Under the pieces are notes generated by a model. That model was not told the origin of the DNA. It ran no database searches and saw only the letters and a program-made list of their open reading frames with translations. A DNA stretch of 64,000 bases, from positions 124,001-188,000 of the forward strand of contig NZ_PKOJ01000007.1 in assembly GCF_002860325.1 (NCBI RefSeq). The letters run 5' to 3'. Every line of letters begins with the position of its first letter. Positions within the stretch are counted from its first letter, which is position 1. The DNA is from Neptunicoccus cionae (GTDB lineage Bacteria > Pseudomonadota > Alphaproteobacteria > Rhodobacterales > Rhodobacteraceae). The translations under genes were made by a program, and so were the position numbers. This document shows positions 48,147 through 57,527 of the stretch, one piece after another.

Positions 48147-48965
48147 ATGCCACGCCATCTGGAAACCATCACCCAATCCAAGCTCTTTGTAGAACCGTGG
48201 TTAAAGCCTGCCACAAGCCGGCTGCCCGGTGTGAACCTGCTAAATTGGGACGACTGGTTATTGGTGGATGATGCGTTTGACCGGCAGATGGAGTATCGCG
48301 ATCACCTGCTTTCCGAAAAACGGGCCGAAGTGTTCGGCTCCAATCCCAAAGCCGACAGCGCCAAGAAGGAGCTTCTCCGTAAAATCTGTGAGAACCTGAG
48401 TTCGAAGCAGGGGTACACCATGGAAACCGGCCGTGTTACCCGGCCAGACGGTATCACCGTGCCACTGAACGATGATGACCCGCTTGTTACAGCCGGAAGG
48501 CTCGTCCAACAGGATTTTTGCCTTCTGGAGCGGGGGGAGCACGAACATATCCTTCGCGCTGCGGTTCTGTGCTTTCCATCCAGCTGGCGATTGGCCGAGA
48601 AGATCGACAAACCTATGTCCGCAATCCATGTTCCGGTTCAAAGCTACAGCGCTGAACTGGCGAAACGGGTCCAGAGGATTTTCGACAATATCGGTGAAAA
48701 TAATCCGGTGTGGCGTGCAAACTATCTCTATTACGCCACTGCGAATCTGTTTCAGCCCGAACGGGAAACGGGCATCGATTCCACGACAGGAAATTGGGTG
48801 AGGGTAGAGCGCCAGTCGCTCGTTTACCTGCCAGATAGTAAGTATCTGGCCTTTGGCATCCACACCCATGTCGTCCCGATTTCCTCTTTCAGCGCGGAAG
48901 AGAAAAAGGTCTTCCTAGAGGCTTGGGGCAACCACAAACATTACGCCGTCAGCGGGTCAGCATAG
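48147..48965 (+). CDS. DUF3445 haem-dependent oxidative N-demethylase-like protein
   Basis: A 272-residue protein of the DUF3445 family, which includes the haem subunit of a dimethylamine-oxidising demethylase. The family pattern is seen in WLLVDDAFDRQMEYRDHLL, LVQQDFCLLER, AAVLCFPSSWRLAEKIDKP, and RANYLYYATANLF with FGIHTHVVP near the end. The electron-transfer subunits of the characterised enzyme are not adjacent, so the substrate is open. An in-frame GTG at 48129 would add six residues. Its 3' end overlaps the convergent permease gene by 17 bases. Confidence 0.82.
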   Translation: MPRHLETITQSKLFVEPWLKPATSRLPGVNLLNWDDWLLVDDAFDRQMEYRDHLLSEKRAEVFGSNPKADSAKKELLRKICENLSSKQGYTMETGRVTRPDGITVPLNDDDPLVTAGRLVQQDFCLLERGEHEHILRAAVLCFPSSWRLAEKIDKPMSAIHVPVQSYSAELAKRVQRIFDNIGENNPVWRANYLYYATANLFQPERETGIDSTTGNWVRVERQSLVYLPDSKYLAFGIHTHVVPISSFSAEEKKVFLEAWGNHKHYAVSGSA

Positions 48966-49788
48966 AGCCTAGCCGGAATTTTACCTTCGGCGCTTCGGCC
49001 ATATGCCTGTTCAGGCGTTTGCTGACCAAGCCGAAAAAGCCGACGATCAACAGTGTGAAGAACACAAAATAGACTGCGATAATCGGGTAGGGCACGAACG
49101 GGTTGAACGTGGCTTCAGCGAAATAGCTTGCATAATAAAGCCCGTCCGCTTCCCTGCGCCATGCAGGGAAACCGGAAAAGAACACCAGCGCGGTGGAGTG
49201 AAACAGGAAGATGGCTTCGTTTGAATAGGATGGCCATGCCAGCCGGAGCATGGTTGGAAAGACAATGCGGCGGAACTTTTTGAATCCGGCCATGCCGAAA
49301 GCATCTGCTGCTTCTATATCGCCACGTGGAATGGATTTCAGGGCACCGGTGAAAATCTCGGCGCTGTAGGCAGACGTGTTCAGGAACAGCACCACCGTTG
49401 CGCCGAGCCATGCCTTGGTTAACCAACTGGTGCTGGCCGTCAATGTGGCAAAGCCCAAGGGGATTTCAACGCCGACACGGGGAAGTTGGACAAACAGTTC
49501 GTAGGCAAAGAAAAACTGGATAAACAGTGGCGAACCGCGGAAGACGAACACAAAAAAATCCGCAGGTAACCGTAGATAAGCTGGGCCGTTGACGCGCGCG
49601 AATGCCAGCATGGTTGCAAACACGAAACCGAACAGTATTGCGACCACAGCAAAGTATACGTTCCACATCATCCCGCTTCCGATGAGGATGATCTGATCGC
49701 AGAGGGTTATGTCTGATTTTGGCAATAGTCGCTCGCCAAAACCTATGGAACGAAAGGCATAGGAGGAGAAGGATTCTGCACAGCTCAT
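48949..49788 (-). CDS. polar amino-acid ABC transporter permease (HisM type)
   Basis: A 279-residue inner-membrane permease of the histidine/glutamine/arginine transporter family. The cytoplasmic coupling loop is AADAFGMAGFKKFRRIVFPTMLRLAWPS, given here in part; the EAA-loop core is ADAFGMAGFKKFRRIVFP. About five membrane helices, starting with MMWNVYFAVVAILFGFVFA, and the RGSPLFIQFFF motif are typical. Its start overlaps the end of the HisQ-type gene by four bases, so the two permeases are coupled. Confidence 0.9.
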   Translation of the reverse strand: MSCAESFSSYAFRSIGFGERLLPKSDITLCDQIILIGSGMMWNVYFAVVAILFGFVFATMLAFARVNGPAYLRLPADFFVFVFRGSPLFIQFFFAYELFVQLPRVGVEIPLGFATLTASTSWLTKAWLGATVVLFLNTSAYSAEIFTGALKSIPRGDIEAADAFGMAGFKKFRRIVFPTMLRLAWPSYSNEAIFLFHSTALVFFSGFPAWRREADGLYYASYFAEATFNPFVPYPIIAVYFVFFTLLIVGFFGLVSKRLNRHMAEAPKVKFRLGSMLTR

Positions 49789-50639
49789 TTTGCAACCGCC
49801 ATTCCACGGGACGCACGCGCGAATACCCTGTCAAACACCCTCTGGCTGATCCAGGTCAGAAGAAGGTAAAACACCATAAGGGCTGCGAAATACCAGATAC
49901 GCCAGTCCGGATGGGGGTAGGAATATGCCTGCGTTTTCATACCGCCCAGTTCTTTGGCCCAATACACGATGTCCTTGATCCCGAGCAGAAACAGCAAGGG
50001 TGTTGCTTTGATTAAAATCATCCAGAGATTGGAAAGGCCGGGCAGGGCATAGACCCACATCTGTGGCATGTGAACGCGCCAGAATGTCTGCCGTTCGGTC
50101 ATCCCGAATGCACGGGCGGTTTCAAGTTGCCCTTTGGGAACCGCTGCCAGCGCTCCGTGGAGCGTATTTGCTGTGAAGGCCCCGAATACAATGGCGAAAG
50201 TAATGACGGCGAGCGTGAAGCCCCAAGCTTCGTGCATCCATTGAGGCGACGGACCAAGGGGCATTTTGGCCGCCTGACAGACAACGAAATCATTGCCCTG
50301 ATAAATCGGGCCGACAACCTCCGGACATTTTACCTTGTGACGGAGAACCTCGACCGCTTGATCCAGCGCGATCGGGAAGAACAGGAAGAACACAATATCG
50401 GGCACACCGCGCACAATCGAGGTATAGCCAAGTCCAATCCAGCGGAACGGGGCGAACCCCGAACGTCGGGCAAGGGCGCCGGCAAAGCCGAGAAACAAGA
50501 TTGGTGGCACCGCTGCTGCGAGCAAGGCAAGCACGGTCAGGATGCTGTAATACATCGCAGCGTGCTTAGGTGTGGTCAGATAACACGACAGCCATTTCAG
50601 GCCCTCAATCGCCTTGGGATCGGCGCAAAATTCAAACAT
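49785..50639 (-). CDS. polar amino-acid ABC transporter permease (HisQ type)
   Basis: A 284-residue permease, partner of the adjoining HisM-type protein. It has membrane segments from about residue 30, the RGVPDIVFFLF motif and the EAA loop ETARAFGMTERQTFWRVHMP. A periplasmic insertion (about 95-140, with CPEVVGPIYQGNDFVVCQ) is longer than in enteric HisQ. It follows the binding-protein gene after a 72-base gap that contains a strong hairpin. Confidence 0.9.
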   Translation of the reverse strand: MFEFCADPKAIEGLKWLSCYLTTPKHAAMYYSILTVLALLAAAVPPILFLGFAGALARRSGFAPFRWIGLGYTSIVRGVPDIVFFLFFPIALDQAVEVLRHKVKCPEVVGPIYQGNDFVVCQAAKMPLGPSPQWMHEAWGFTLAVITFAIVFGAFTANTLHGALAAVPKGQLETARAFGMTERQTFWRVHMPQMWVYALPGLSNLWMILIKATPLLFLLGIKDIVYWAKELGGMKTQAYSYPHPDWRIWYFAALMVFYLLLTWISQRVFDRVFARASRGMAVAK

Positions 50640-50678
50640 CTTTCGCGGCCCCGTGCACCTGAAGGAAAGAAAAAGGGT

Positions 50679-50704
50679 AGGGTGGACAATGACTTGTCCA
50701 CCCT
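50679..50704 (-). repeat. hairpin between binding-protein and permease genes
   Basis: AGGGTGGACA (50679-50688) and TGTCCACCCT (50695-50704) form a perfect 10-bp stem with a 6-nt loop right after the binding-protein stop; a T-rich stretch follows on the minus strand. Such hairpins commonly protect the upstream mRNA or end most transcripts so that the binding protein is made in excess. Confidence 0.7.
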
Positions 50705-50711
50705 GAAGGGT

Positions 50712-51437
50712 TTACCACTGAGGCGCGTCGCCTTCGAACCATTTCGCCAGCATGGTGTTAAGCGTACCGTCGGCTTTCATCGAGTCGATTGCCTTGTTCA
50801 GCGTGGCTTTCAGTTCTGTATCGCTCTCGCGAAGGCCGATACCGATGCCGCCGCCAATGGCTACATCCTCACCGATGAATTCCAGCATACCGTTGCTCTC
50901 GGCCACGATCGGCGCGAGATAGTCCTTATCTGCCAGAACAGCATCGGCTTCACCGTTGCGCACTGCGGCAACGGTTTCATCTGGCGTTGCGAATTCTACC
51001 AGAGTTGCGCCCATTTCCGACACATGGCCTGCCTGAATGGTGTTGGTTTGCGCGGCGATAATCGCGCCGGACAGGTCAACGTCCATTCCTGCCGCGCCAA
51101 CAAAGGCAGACGGGGAAGGCGGGTAATATTCGTTTGAGAAATCAATGACTTCGTCACGCTCTGGAGTAACAGACATGCCAGCTATGATTGTGTCATAGTT
51201 GCCGGAAACGAGATTTGGAATGATGCTGTCCCAATCATTGGTAACCCATGTGCATTCCAGTTCGGCACGTTTGCAGATCTCATCTCCCAACTCCCGCTCG
51301 AAGCCGTCGACTTCGCCGGCATCGTTGATGAAGTTATACGGAGGGTAGGCGCCCTCGGTTCCCATACGGATCGGATCCGCTACAGCGGTTCCGGCTGCCA
51401 GTGCAGATAATGCGGCTGCAAGTACTAGTTTTTTCAT
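50712..51437 (-). CDS. periplasmic polar amino-acid binding protein
   Basis: A 241-residue substrate-binding protein with a signal peptide (MKKLVLAAALSALAAGTAVA). The mature N-terminus IRMGTEGAYPPYNF and the block VSGNYDTIIAGMSVTPERDEV belong to the lysine/arginine/ornithine and histidine binding family; the acidic-pocket residues suggest a basic amino acid, which is inference. It lies between the ATPase and permease genes of the same transporter. Confidence 0.92.
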   Translation of the reverse strand: MKKLVLAAALSALAAGTAVADPIRMGTEGAYPPYNFINDAGEVDGFERELGDEICKRAELECTWVTNDWDSIIPNLVSGNYDTIIAGMSVTPERDEVIDFSNEYYPPSPSAFVGAAGMDVDLSGAIIAAQTNTIQAGHVSEMGATLVEFATPDETVAAVRNGEADAVLADKDYLAPIVAESNGMLEFIGEDVAIGGGIGIGLRESDTELKATLNKAIDSMKADGTLNTMLAKWFEGDAPQW

Positions 51438-51466
51438 CGTTTTCTCCTTGTTGGGCTGCGACCCGT

Positions 51467-52240
51467 TTAGTGAGTTGAGCTTAAGAATTGCTGCAACCTC
51501 GTTGATTTTGTATTTCCGAATACCTCATCCGGAGGGCCTTGCTCTTCGATAACCCCCTGATGCAGGAAAACTACGTGGCTCGCAACATCACGGGCCATCT
51601 TCATATCATGGGTAACCAATAGCATTGTGCGGCCTTCCGCGGCGAGATCTTTGATGACGTTAACAACTTCCGCCTCTGTTTCCGGATCAAGTGCGGAGGT
51701 CGGTTCATCAAATAGCATGGCCGTGGGTTCCATCGCCAGCGCGCGGGCAATGGCAGCACGCTGTTGTTGCCCCCCTGAAAGCTGGGAAGGATAACGATCC
51801 GATTTATCCCCGATACCAACCTTGTCGAGCAGGCGCTGCCCGAGTTCGATTGCCGCATTTTTCTCGGCACCAAGCACAGTTACGGGCGCCTCGATCACGT
51901 TCTCAAGTATTGTGAGATGGGACCAGAGGTTAAACTGTTGAAAAACCATAGAAAGATTGGTTCTGAACCGCCGCACCTGATCTTTGTCGGCGGGCATCCG
52001 GTTGTGAGAGGAATTTTTCCAACTGACAGGTTCACCCGCGATGACAATGTCACCTTGCTGGGCCGTTTCCAGCAGATTAACGCAGCGCAGGAGTGTGCTT
52101 TTACCAGAACCGGAAGAACCGATCAGGACAATGACATCCCCCTTGCAGGCGGTTAAGTCGACCCCTTTGATTACTTCAAGATCACCGTAACTTTTGTGGA
52201 TATTCCGTAGCTCGATCACGGGCGCGGCAGAATCTGTCAA
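51467..52240 (-). CDS. polar amino-acid ABC transporter ATPase (HisP type)
   Basis: A 257-residue ATPase of the HisP/GlnQ family. Walker A is GSSGSGKST (about 37-45), the signature is LSGGQQQRAAIARAL and Walker B is AMLFDEPTSALDPE. It starts at TTG (52240). It is the first gene of the four-gene minus-strand operon ATPase, binding protein, HisQ, HisM. About 120 bases of AT-rich sequence upstream presumably hold the promoter. Confidence 0.94.
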   Translation of the reverse strand: MTDSAAPVIELRNIHKSYGDLEVIKGVDLTACKGDVIVLIGSSGSGKSTLLRCVNLLETAQQGDIVIAGEPVSWKNSSHNRMPADKDQVRRFRTNLSMVFQQFNLWSHLTILENVIEAPVTVLGAEKNAAIELGQRLLDKVGIGDKSDRYPSQLSGGQQQRAAIARALAMEPTAMLFDEPTSALDPETEAEVVNVIKDLAAEGRTMLLVTHDMKMARDVASHVVFLHQGVIEEQGPPDEVFGNTKSTRLQQFLSSTH

Positions 52241-52360
52241 GACGAAGGTCCATTTTAACCAGTTTTAAGCGCCCCAAATTGTTATATGAGGCACAATAAG
52301 TCAATTGGTAGAAGCAGGTTTCCTTCTGGTCAATCAGCAGATTTTTCGTCTTTAAGCCAG

Positions 52361-52837
52361 CTATTTTCCTGCGGGTGTTCGTCCCGTTGGAAATCCGGCT
52401 TGAGTAAGGGCATGCAGGATCGAATGGCGTAGTTGCCGTTTGTCGACTTTTCTTTTCGCAATATAGTCTACGCATCCGGCTTTGAACGCCGAAGCCACCA
52501 CATCGCCATCCAGATCACCGGCGATAAGAATAGGCGACGCATTTGCATTGTTTTCGTATTTTTCCAAGATCTTCAACGCTTCCAACCCGTTGCCTTCCGG
52601 AAGCCGGTAATCAATGAAAACAATATGAAATTTCGACTCTTGGATGAGTTTTTCAAATGCAATCAGGGAAGCACAACTCGTAAACTCAATAGGAAGACCG
52701 GTATGTTTGGCAATCCGGCGCAGCCGTTTTCGATCAAAATTACTGTCATCCAGAATCAAAGCCTGAACAATTGCTTCATTTTTGTAAATCAGGGGAGCTT
52801 GGTCTTCCGATTTAAGGGCGAAATCGTCTGCTGGCAT
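52361..52837 (-). CDS. single-domain response regulator
   Basis: A 158-residue protein consisting of a receiver domain with a short N-terminal extension (about 1-24). The acidic pocket is Asp30-Asp31 (LILDDSNFDR), the phosphoacceptor Asp76 (FIDYRLPEGNG) and the signalling Lys is in DYIAKRKVD. There is no output domain, so it acts by protein contacts or as part of a relay. It follows the histidine kinase gene after 47 bases, and the two are the natural pair. Confidence 0.88.
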   Translation of the reverse strand: MPADDFALKSEDQAPLIYKNEAIVQALILDDSNFDRKRLRRIAKHTGLPIEFTSCASLIAFEKLIQESKFHIVFIDYRLPEGNGLEALKILEKYENNANASPILIAGDLDGDVVASAFKAGCVDYIAKRKVDKRQLRHSILHALTQAGFPTGRTPAGK

Positions 52838-52884
52838 TAATAGATCTCCGTTTGGGCAAGTAACGCAATATTGCTCGCAGATCT

Positions 52885-53700
52885 CTAAGAATTTATTAAT
52901 CCGCTTGCTGCGTTCTTAACTTTTAGTCCTGAACCGATCGCGGGGTCCTTAAGGCAGGCCTTGACGCGCAGGCCCCGGCCGGTCTCCGGGAATGCAGTTT
53001 CCAGTAGCAGCGTGCCACGATAGGATTCCGCAATCTTCAGGGCAAGCGCCAAGCCGATGCCGCTTCCTTCAACTTCATCTTTGGATCGCAGCGAGGTCAA
53101 AAGCTGGGTGGCTTTCTCTCGCAGATGGATCGGGATGCCCGGACCATCGTCTACCATCACAACCTCAATCCGGTGATCCGTAGAAACGATTTTCAGTTCC
53201 AGGCACCTTGTTTTCTGATCGCTGTGCTTTACTGCATTTTCCAGCAGCACAAGACATAGGTTTGAAAAGTCCGGTTCGAAGGCTAGCAGCTGGTTTGTGT
53301 TATGGTGTGTTGTAAGCTTGATTGAGGACGGCAGGGCTACTGCCTGACGAAGTTCCTTCATTTTGGCGGGCAAGTTGATCACAGAGAGCTTCTGGTAAAG
53401 ACCCACGCGGGAGTAGGTTTGAAGGCCGTTTATCAACTGTTCAAGCCGCGTGCCATTGACGATCAGTGCATTCAGATTCTCCTGAACCTCGGCAGATACT
53501 TCTGTTTGGGCCTCTGCAAGATCTTCGAAGATCCATTTCGGAAGCTCTACAAGAGCGCGGATGGTTTCCGATAAATCGTGCGTGACCTTATACAAGAGTT
53601 GGTCAGCCGACGATGCGCGCGTGTGTAACACAGTAATCTCATCCGTTTGGTTACCGGAGTTTGACCACGTAACATTTAATTTTTTACTAAGCAGGGACAA
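52885..53700 (-). CDS. soluble histidine kinase without sensor domain
   Basis: A 271-residue kinase with no membrane segment and only about 35 residues before the dimerisation helix. His41 lies in VTHDLSETIRAL; the usual Pro of H-D-L-x-x-P is Thr here. The helix ends in LINGLQTYSRVG, like phytochrome-type kinases. The ATPase domain has an N box (LLENAVKHSD), G1 (VDDGPGIP) and G2 (GSGIGLALALKIAESYRG). Input must come from a partner protein. It forms an operon with the response regulator at 52361. Confidence 0.88.
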   Translation of the reverse strand: MSLLSKKLNVTWSNSGNQTDEITVLHTRASSADQLLYKVTHDLSETIRALVELPKWIFEDLAEAQTEVSAEVQENLNALIVNGTRLEQLINGLQTYSRVGLYQKLSVINLPAKMKELRQAVALPSSIKLTTHHNTNQLLAFEPDFSNLCLVLLENAVKHSDQKTRCLELKIVSTDHRIEVVMVDDGPGIPIHLREKATQLLTSLRSKDEVEGSGIGLALALKIAESYRGTLLLETAFPETGRGLRVKACLKDPAIGSGLKVKNAASGLINS

Positions 53701-53817
53701 AATTTTTACGCGTGAAATAATCGCATAATGAATATTATGTTAATTTTACTATTGAGTAATATTGACCGTCTCCCCGAAACACCCGTTTCAGAGAAACGAT
53801 AAATTAAGGAATAGCGC

Positions 53818-55449
53818 TTATGACTTCAGGATCACGTTCGGCGCAATATCATCAGGATCGATCATCAATTCGATCAAGGCGCCGTTGGTCTTCGTCTTTG
53901 CTGCCGCGAAAGCGTCGGCGAAGTCTTCCGTTTTCTCTACGCGCTGGCTCCAGAAGCCATAGGCTTTGGCAAGTTGCGTGAAATCGGGATTTATGATCTC
54001 TGTGCCACTGGGCCGCCCTTCGTAGCGGCGCTCCTGATGCAGCCGGATTGTGCCGTACATCCCGTTGTTCAGCAGCAGGATAATCGGTTGCAAACCGTAT
54101 TGCAGCATGGTGCCAAGTTCTTGGGAAGACATCTGAAAATCGCCATCGCCCGCAAAGCAGACGACCTGACGTTTCGGATCCGCAGCCTTGGCCGCCAGTG
54201 CTGCCGGAAGACCTGCACCCATAGCGCCGGATTGCGGCCCAAGCAACCGCTTGTCACCGTGATACTGGATGTAGCGACCGGACCAGATTGCAAAGTTTCC
54301 AGCGCCGTTGGTCAGGATCACATCATCGTCCAGAACCGCACGCAGGTGTTCGCAAACCTTGGCCATATCCACCGGGCCTTTGGCCGGCTTGGGTGTCAGA
54401 GTTGCAAGGTATTTGGGTTGAATTTGGCTTAAATGATCGTTGTAATTTGCTGTTATCAATGGGTTTAATGCGTTAATGAATGCGTGTGGCGCAGATTGGA
54501 TTGCAACGTCAGGCTGGTAAACCTTGCCGATCTCATCCGCCGAGATATGGCTGTGAATGATCTTCTGCTTTGCATTGGGAACATCCAACAAGGTCCAACC
54601 GTCTGTCACGGTTTCGCCAAAACGGATGTTAACGGCTAGAATAACATCCGCGTTTGAAATGGCCTCGCGGATATGGGGAGCCATACCGAACCCCGCATCA
54701 CCGATGAAGTTCGGCCCGCGGTTGTCGATCAGGTCCTGACTGCGAAAAACAGAGGCGACGGGAATAGAAGTTTTCTGCGCAAATTCGGACAAGGCGTCCC
54801 TGCCCTGTTGTGTCCAGCCGCCACCGCCAACGATCATTAGTGGCGTTTTGGCGTTGTTCAACACGTCCGCCGCAGCCTGAACTGCAGCAGGATCAGGCGC
54901 AGGATGGAAGGGTTTTATTGGCTTGCACGGCTCTGCGTCGGTCATATCCGTCAGCATGTCTTCGGGCAGAGCCACCACAACCGGACCCGGACGCCCCGAT
55001 GTGGCCATCTGGAATGCACGCGCCACGATTTCGGGAATTCGGTCCGCATTGTCTACCTCGGTCGCCCATTTGGCGATCGGCCCAAAGAACGCACGGTAAT
55101 CCACTTCCTGAAAAGCTTCCCTGTCGCGCATGTCACGTCCGATTTGCCCGACGAACAGGATCATGGGGGTGCTATCCTGCATGGCGGTGTGCACCCCGAT
55201 AGAGGCATTTGTCGCGCCCGGTCCGCGTGTGACAAAACAGATGCCGGGCTTGTTCGTCAGTTTGCCGTAAGCTTCTGCTGCGAAAGACGCGCCGCTTTCG
55301 TGGCGTGTTGTGATCAGGCGCATCTGGTTTTGCACATCGTAAAGCGCATCCAACACGGCAAGATAGCTTTCGCCCGGGACTCCGAAAGCCGTATCAACGC
55401 CTTGTTCCAAAAGACATTTAATCAACAGTTCTCCGCCAGTCCGTGCCAT
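53818..55449 (-). CDS. acetolactate-synthase-like TPP-dependent enzyme
   Basis: A 543-residue thiamine diphosphate enzyme. The activating Glu is in TTRHESGASFAAEAYG (about 50) and the TPP motif is GDGDFQMSSQELGTMLQYG, closing with LLLNNGMYG. The fold order Pyr, central, PP domains matches acetolactate synthase, but no small regulatory subunit gene is adjacent, so it may be a catabolic or 2-oxoacid decarboxylase-type member. Neighbours do not identify the substrate. Confidence 0.87.
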   Translation of the reverse strand: MARTGGELLIKCLLEQGVDTAFGVPGESYLAVLDALYDVQNQMRLITTRHESGASFAAEAYGKLTNKPGICFVTRGPGATNASIGVHTAMQDSTPMILFVGQIGRDMRDREAFQEVDYRAFFGPIAKWATEVDNADRIPEIVARAFQMATSGRPGPVVVALPEDMLTDMTDAEPCKPIKPFHPAPDPAAVQAAADVLNNAKTPLMIVGGGGWTQQGRDALSEFAQKTSIPVASVFRSQDLIDNRGPNFIGDAGFGMAPHIREAISNADVILAVNIRFGETVTDGWTLLDVPNAKQKIIHSHISADEIGKVYQPDVAIQSAPHAFINALNPLITANYNDHLSQIQPKYLATLTPKPAKGPVDMAKVCEHLRAVLDDDVILTNGAGNFAIWSGRYIQYHGDKRLLGPQSGAMGAGLPAALAAKAADPKRQVVCFAGDGDFQMSSQELGTMLQYGLQPIILLLNNGMYGTIRLHQERRYEGRPSGTEIINPDFTQLAKAYGFWSQRVEKTEDFADAFAAAKTKTNGALIELMIDPDDIAPNVILKS

Positions 55450-55638
55450 GCCAGCCTACCCTTTTTCCGTTTGCTGCAAATTTATGCGGAATGTGTGACA
55501 GAACTCACTTATTTTACAATCGAAAAATGGGACAGTTGTTTCAGCCAAACGCGAAAGCAGTTTGACTTGCAGGTTCGGAGGGTCGTTCTTCCCGGTTCAA
55601 TACGCTTCGAACCTGCTTTAAATCCTTCCGCATTTCCC

Positions 55639-55668
55639 AAAAAAAAGCCCCGCCGGATGGCAGGGCTT
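55639..55668 (-). terminator. intrinsic terminator of rpsB-tsf
   Basis: AAGCCC (55645-55650) and GGGCTT (55663-55668) anchor a GC-rich stem; eight T residues follow on the minus strand (complement of 55639-55646). Confidence 0.8.
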
Positions 55669-55692
55669 TCAAGAACTAACAGTGTCGCGGGT

Positions 55693-56568
55693 TTAGCCGC
55701 CCATTGTCTTTGCAACTTCCGCTGCAAAATCTTCTTCTTTTTTCTCAATGCCTTCGCCTACTTCCAGACGTACAAAAGATACGATTTCCGCACCGGCGTC
55801 TTTGGCAGCCTGACCAACTGTTACGTCAGGGTTGATGACGAATGCCTGGTTGTTCAGGGTCACTTCGGAGTAGAACTTCTTCATCCGGCCTTTGATCATG
55901 TTTTCAATGATGTTCTCAGGCTTGCCGGATTCACGGGCTTGCTCGGTCAGAACGTTTTTCTCACGCTCGATTACGGCAGGGTCCAGATCTTCTTCGGACA
56001 GGGAGGCAGGGTTGGTCGCTGCAACGTGCATGGCAACCTGCTTGGCAAACGCTTCGTCGCCGCCTTTCAGCGCAACCAGAACACCGATCTTGCCCAGACC
56101 GTCAGCAGCCGCTGCGTGGATGTAAGAGCCGACAACATCGCCGGTTACTTTGGCCATGCGGCGCACGGACATGTTTTCACCGATTGTGGCGATCGCATCG
56201 GTCACAACGTCAGTGACTGTCTTGCCACCCATATCAGCAGTTTTCAGCGCTTCAACGTCATCCACGGAAACAGCAGCGGCAACGATGCCGTTTACCATTT
56301 TCTGGAAGTCGGCGTTTTTGCCAACAAAATCGGTTTCCGCGTTCACTTCAACGGCAACACCAACGCCGCCTTCAACTTTAACGCCGACCAGACCTTCAGC
56401 CGCTGTACGACCGGATTTCTTCGCCGCTGTTGCCAGACCTTTGGTGCGCAGCCAGTCCATTGCGGCTTCCATGTCGCCGTCGGTTTCTGTCAGGGCTTTT
56501 TTGGCGTCCATCATGCCTGCGCCGGATTTTTCGCGCAGTTCTTTAACGAGTGCAGCTGTGATAGCCAT
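55693..56568 (-). CDS. tsf: elongation factor Ts
   Basis: Nucleotide exchange factor for EF-Tu. From ATG 56568 it is 291 residues. The N-terminal UBA-like helix region [20 protein letters not shown] is followed by the contact motif TDFVGKN. It is 75 bases downstream of rpsB in the conserved rpsB-tsf operon, and the terminator at 55639 ends the transcript. Confidence 0.97.
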   Translation of the reverse strand: MAITAALVKELREKSGAGMMDAKKALTETDGDMEAAMDWLRTKGLATAAKKSGRTAAEGLVGVKVEGGVGVAVEVNAETDFVGKNADFQKMVNGIVAAAVSVDDVEALKTADMGGKTVTDVVTDAIATIGENMSVRRMAKVTGDVVGSYIHAAAADGLGKIGVLVALKGGDEAFAKQVAMHVAATNPASLSEEDLDPAVIEREKNVLTEQARESGKPENIIENMIKGRMKKFYSEVTLNNQAFVINPDVTVGQAAKDAGAEIVSFVRLEVGEGIEKKEEDFAAEVAKTMGG

Positions 56569-56642
56569 CTTCATCTCTCCTAAATGCGGTAAGAGTCGGG
56601 GATGCGTTTACACCCCCGAGGTATCAGTAATGTGAAAGCCGA

Positions 56643-57401
56643 TCAGGCTTCTGCAACAGCTTCTTCAGCTGGCGCTTCTTCCAGGGACCCGATGTCGATA
56701 CCTGCAGAACCCATAGCAGCTGCCATACCGTCCAGTGCCGCACGGGCGATCAGGTCGGTGTAAAGCGCAATCGCACGAGCCGCATCGTCGTTGCCCGGGA
56801 TCGGGTAGTCGATGTTCTCTGGTGCAGAGTTGGAGTCCAGAACAGCAATCACAGGGATGCCCAGCTTGTTGGCTTCCTGAACTGCAAGGGATTCTTTGTT
56901 GGTGTCGATGACAACGATCAGGTCGGGAACACCGCCCATTTCGCGAACACCACCCAAGGATGCTTGCAGTTTAGCCTGCTCGCGTTCCATACCAAGACGT
57001 TCTTTCTTGGTCAGGCCTTCAGCGCCGCTTGCCAGTTTCTCGTCGATGTCTTTGAGGTGCGCAATACGCTTGGAAACTGTCTGCCAGTTTGTAAGCGTGC
57101 CACCCAGCCAGCGGTGGTTCATGTAGTATTGCGCGGAACGCTCGGCAGCTTCTGCAACTGCGTTTGCAGCCTGACGCTTGGTGCCTACGAACAGGATACG
57201 GCCGCCTTTGGCAACAGTTTCGCGTGTCACTTGCAGGGCCTGATCCAGCAGAGGAACTGTCTGTGTCAGGTCGAGAATGTGGATGCCGTTGCGCTGGCCA
57301 TAGATGTACTGACCCATACGTGGGTTCCAGCGGTGTGTCTGGTGGCCGAAGTGTACGCCTGCTTCAAGCAGTTGACGCAATGTGAACTCGGGAAGAGCCA
57401 T
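56643..57401 (-). CDS. rpsB: 30S ribosomal protein S2
   Basis: Small-subunit ribosomal protein. From ATG 57401 ([20 protein letters not shown]) it is 252 residues, with the conserved [11 protein letters not shown] and [10 protein letters not shown] motifs and a short acidic alanine-rich tail. An upstream in-frame start at 57491 would include 30 leader residues unlike any S2. GGAAAAGGAAA precedes the ATG. The leader has hairpins that could serve S2 autoregulation. Confidence 0.97.
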   Translation of the reverse strand: MALPEFTLRQLLEAGVHFGHQTHRWNPRMGQYIYGQRNGIHILDLTQTVPLLDQALQVTRETVAKGGRILFVGTKRQAANAVAEAAERSAQYYMNHRWLGGTLTNWQTVSKRIAHLKDIDEKLASGAEGLTKKERLGMEREQAKLQASLGGVREMGGVPDLIVVIDTNKESLAVQEANKLGIPVIAVLDSNSAPENIDYPIPGNDDAARAIALYTDLIARAALDGMAAAMGSAGIDIGSLEEAPAEEAVAEA

Positions 57402-57463
57402 TGGATTTTCCTTTTCCGGTTTAGCCTCAGCGGGAGAAGGAATGGCACCTGCCGTTCCAACCG

Positions 57464-57492
57464 GTTGGAGCTTTGGGGATGTCTCCCCCAAA
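57464..57492 (-). repeat. hairpins in the rpsB leader
   Basis: On the minus strand, TGGGGGAGACATCCCCA gives a 5-bp stem with GC pairs (about 57475-57491). A perfect 12-base palindrome CCAACCGGTTGG lies slightly downstream at about 57457-57468. Ribosomal protein S2 is known in other bacteria to repress its own operon through the leader; a link here is inference. Confidence 0.4.
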
Positions 57493-57527
57493 ACCCGCAG
57501 ACCCCGCCTGTGGATTTAAGTGAGGTC

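Noticed and set aside
54904-56583. Open frame of 559 codons spanning the antisense of the TPP enzyme gene, the gap and tsf
   Set aside because: Runs across two unrelated genes and a terminator on the other strand; composition is not protein-like.
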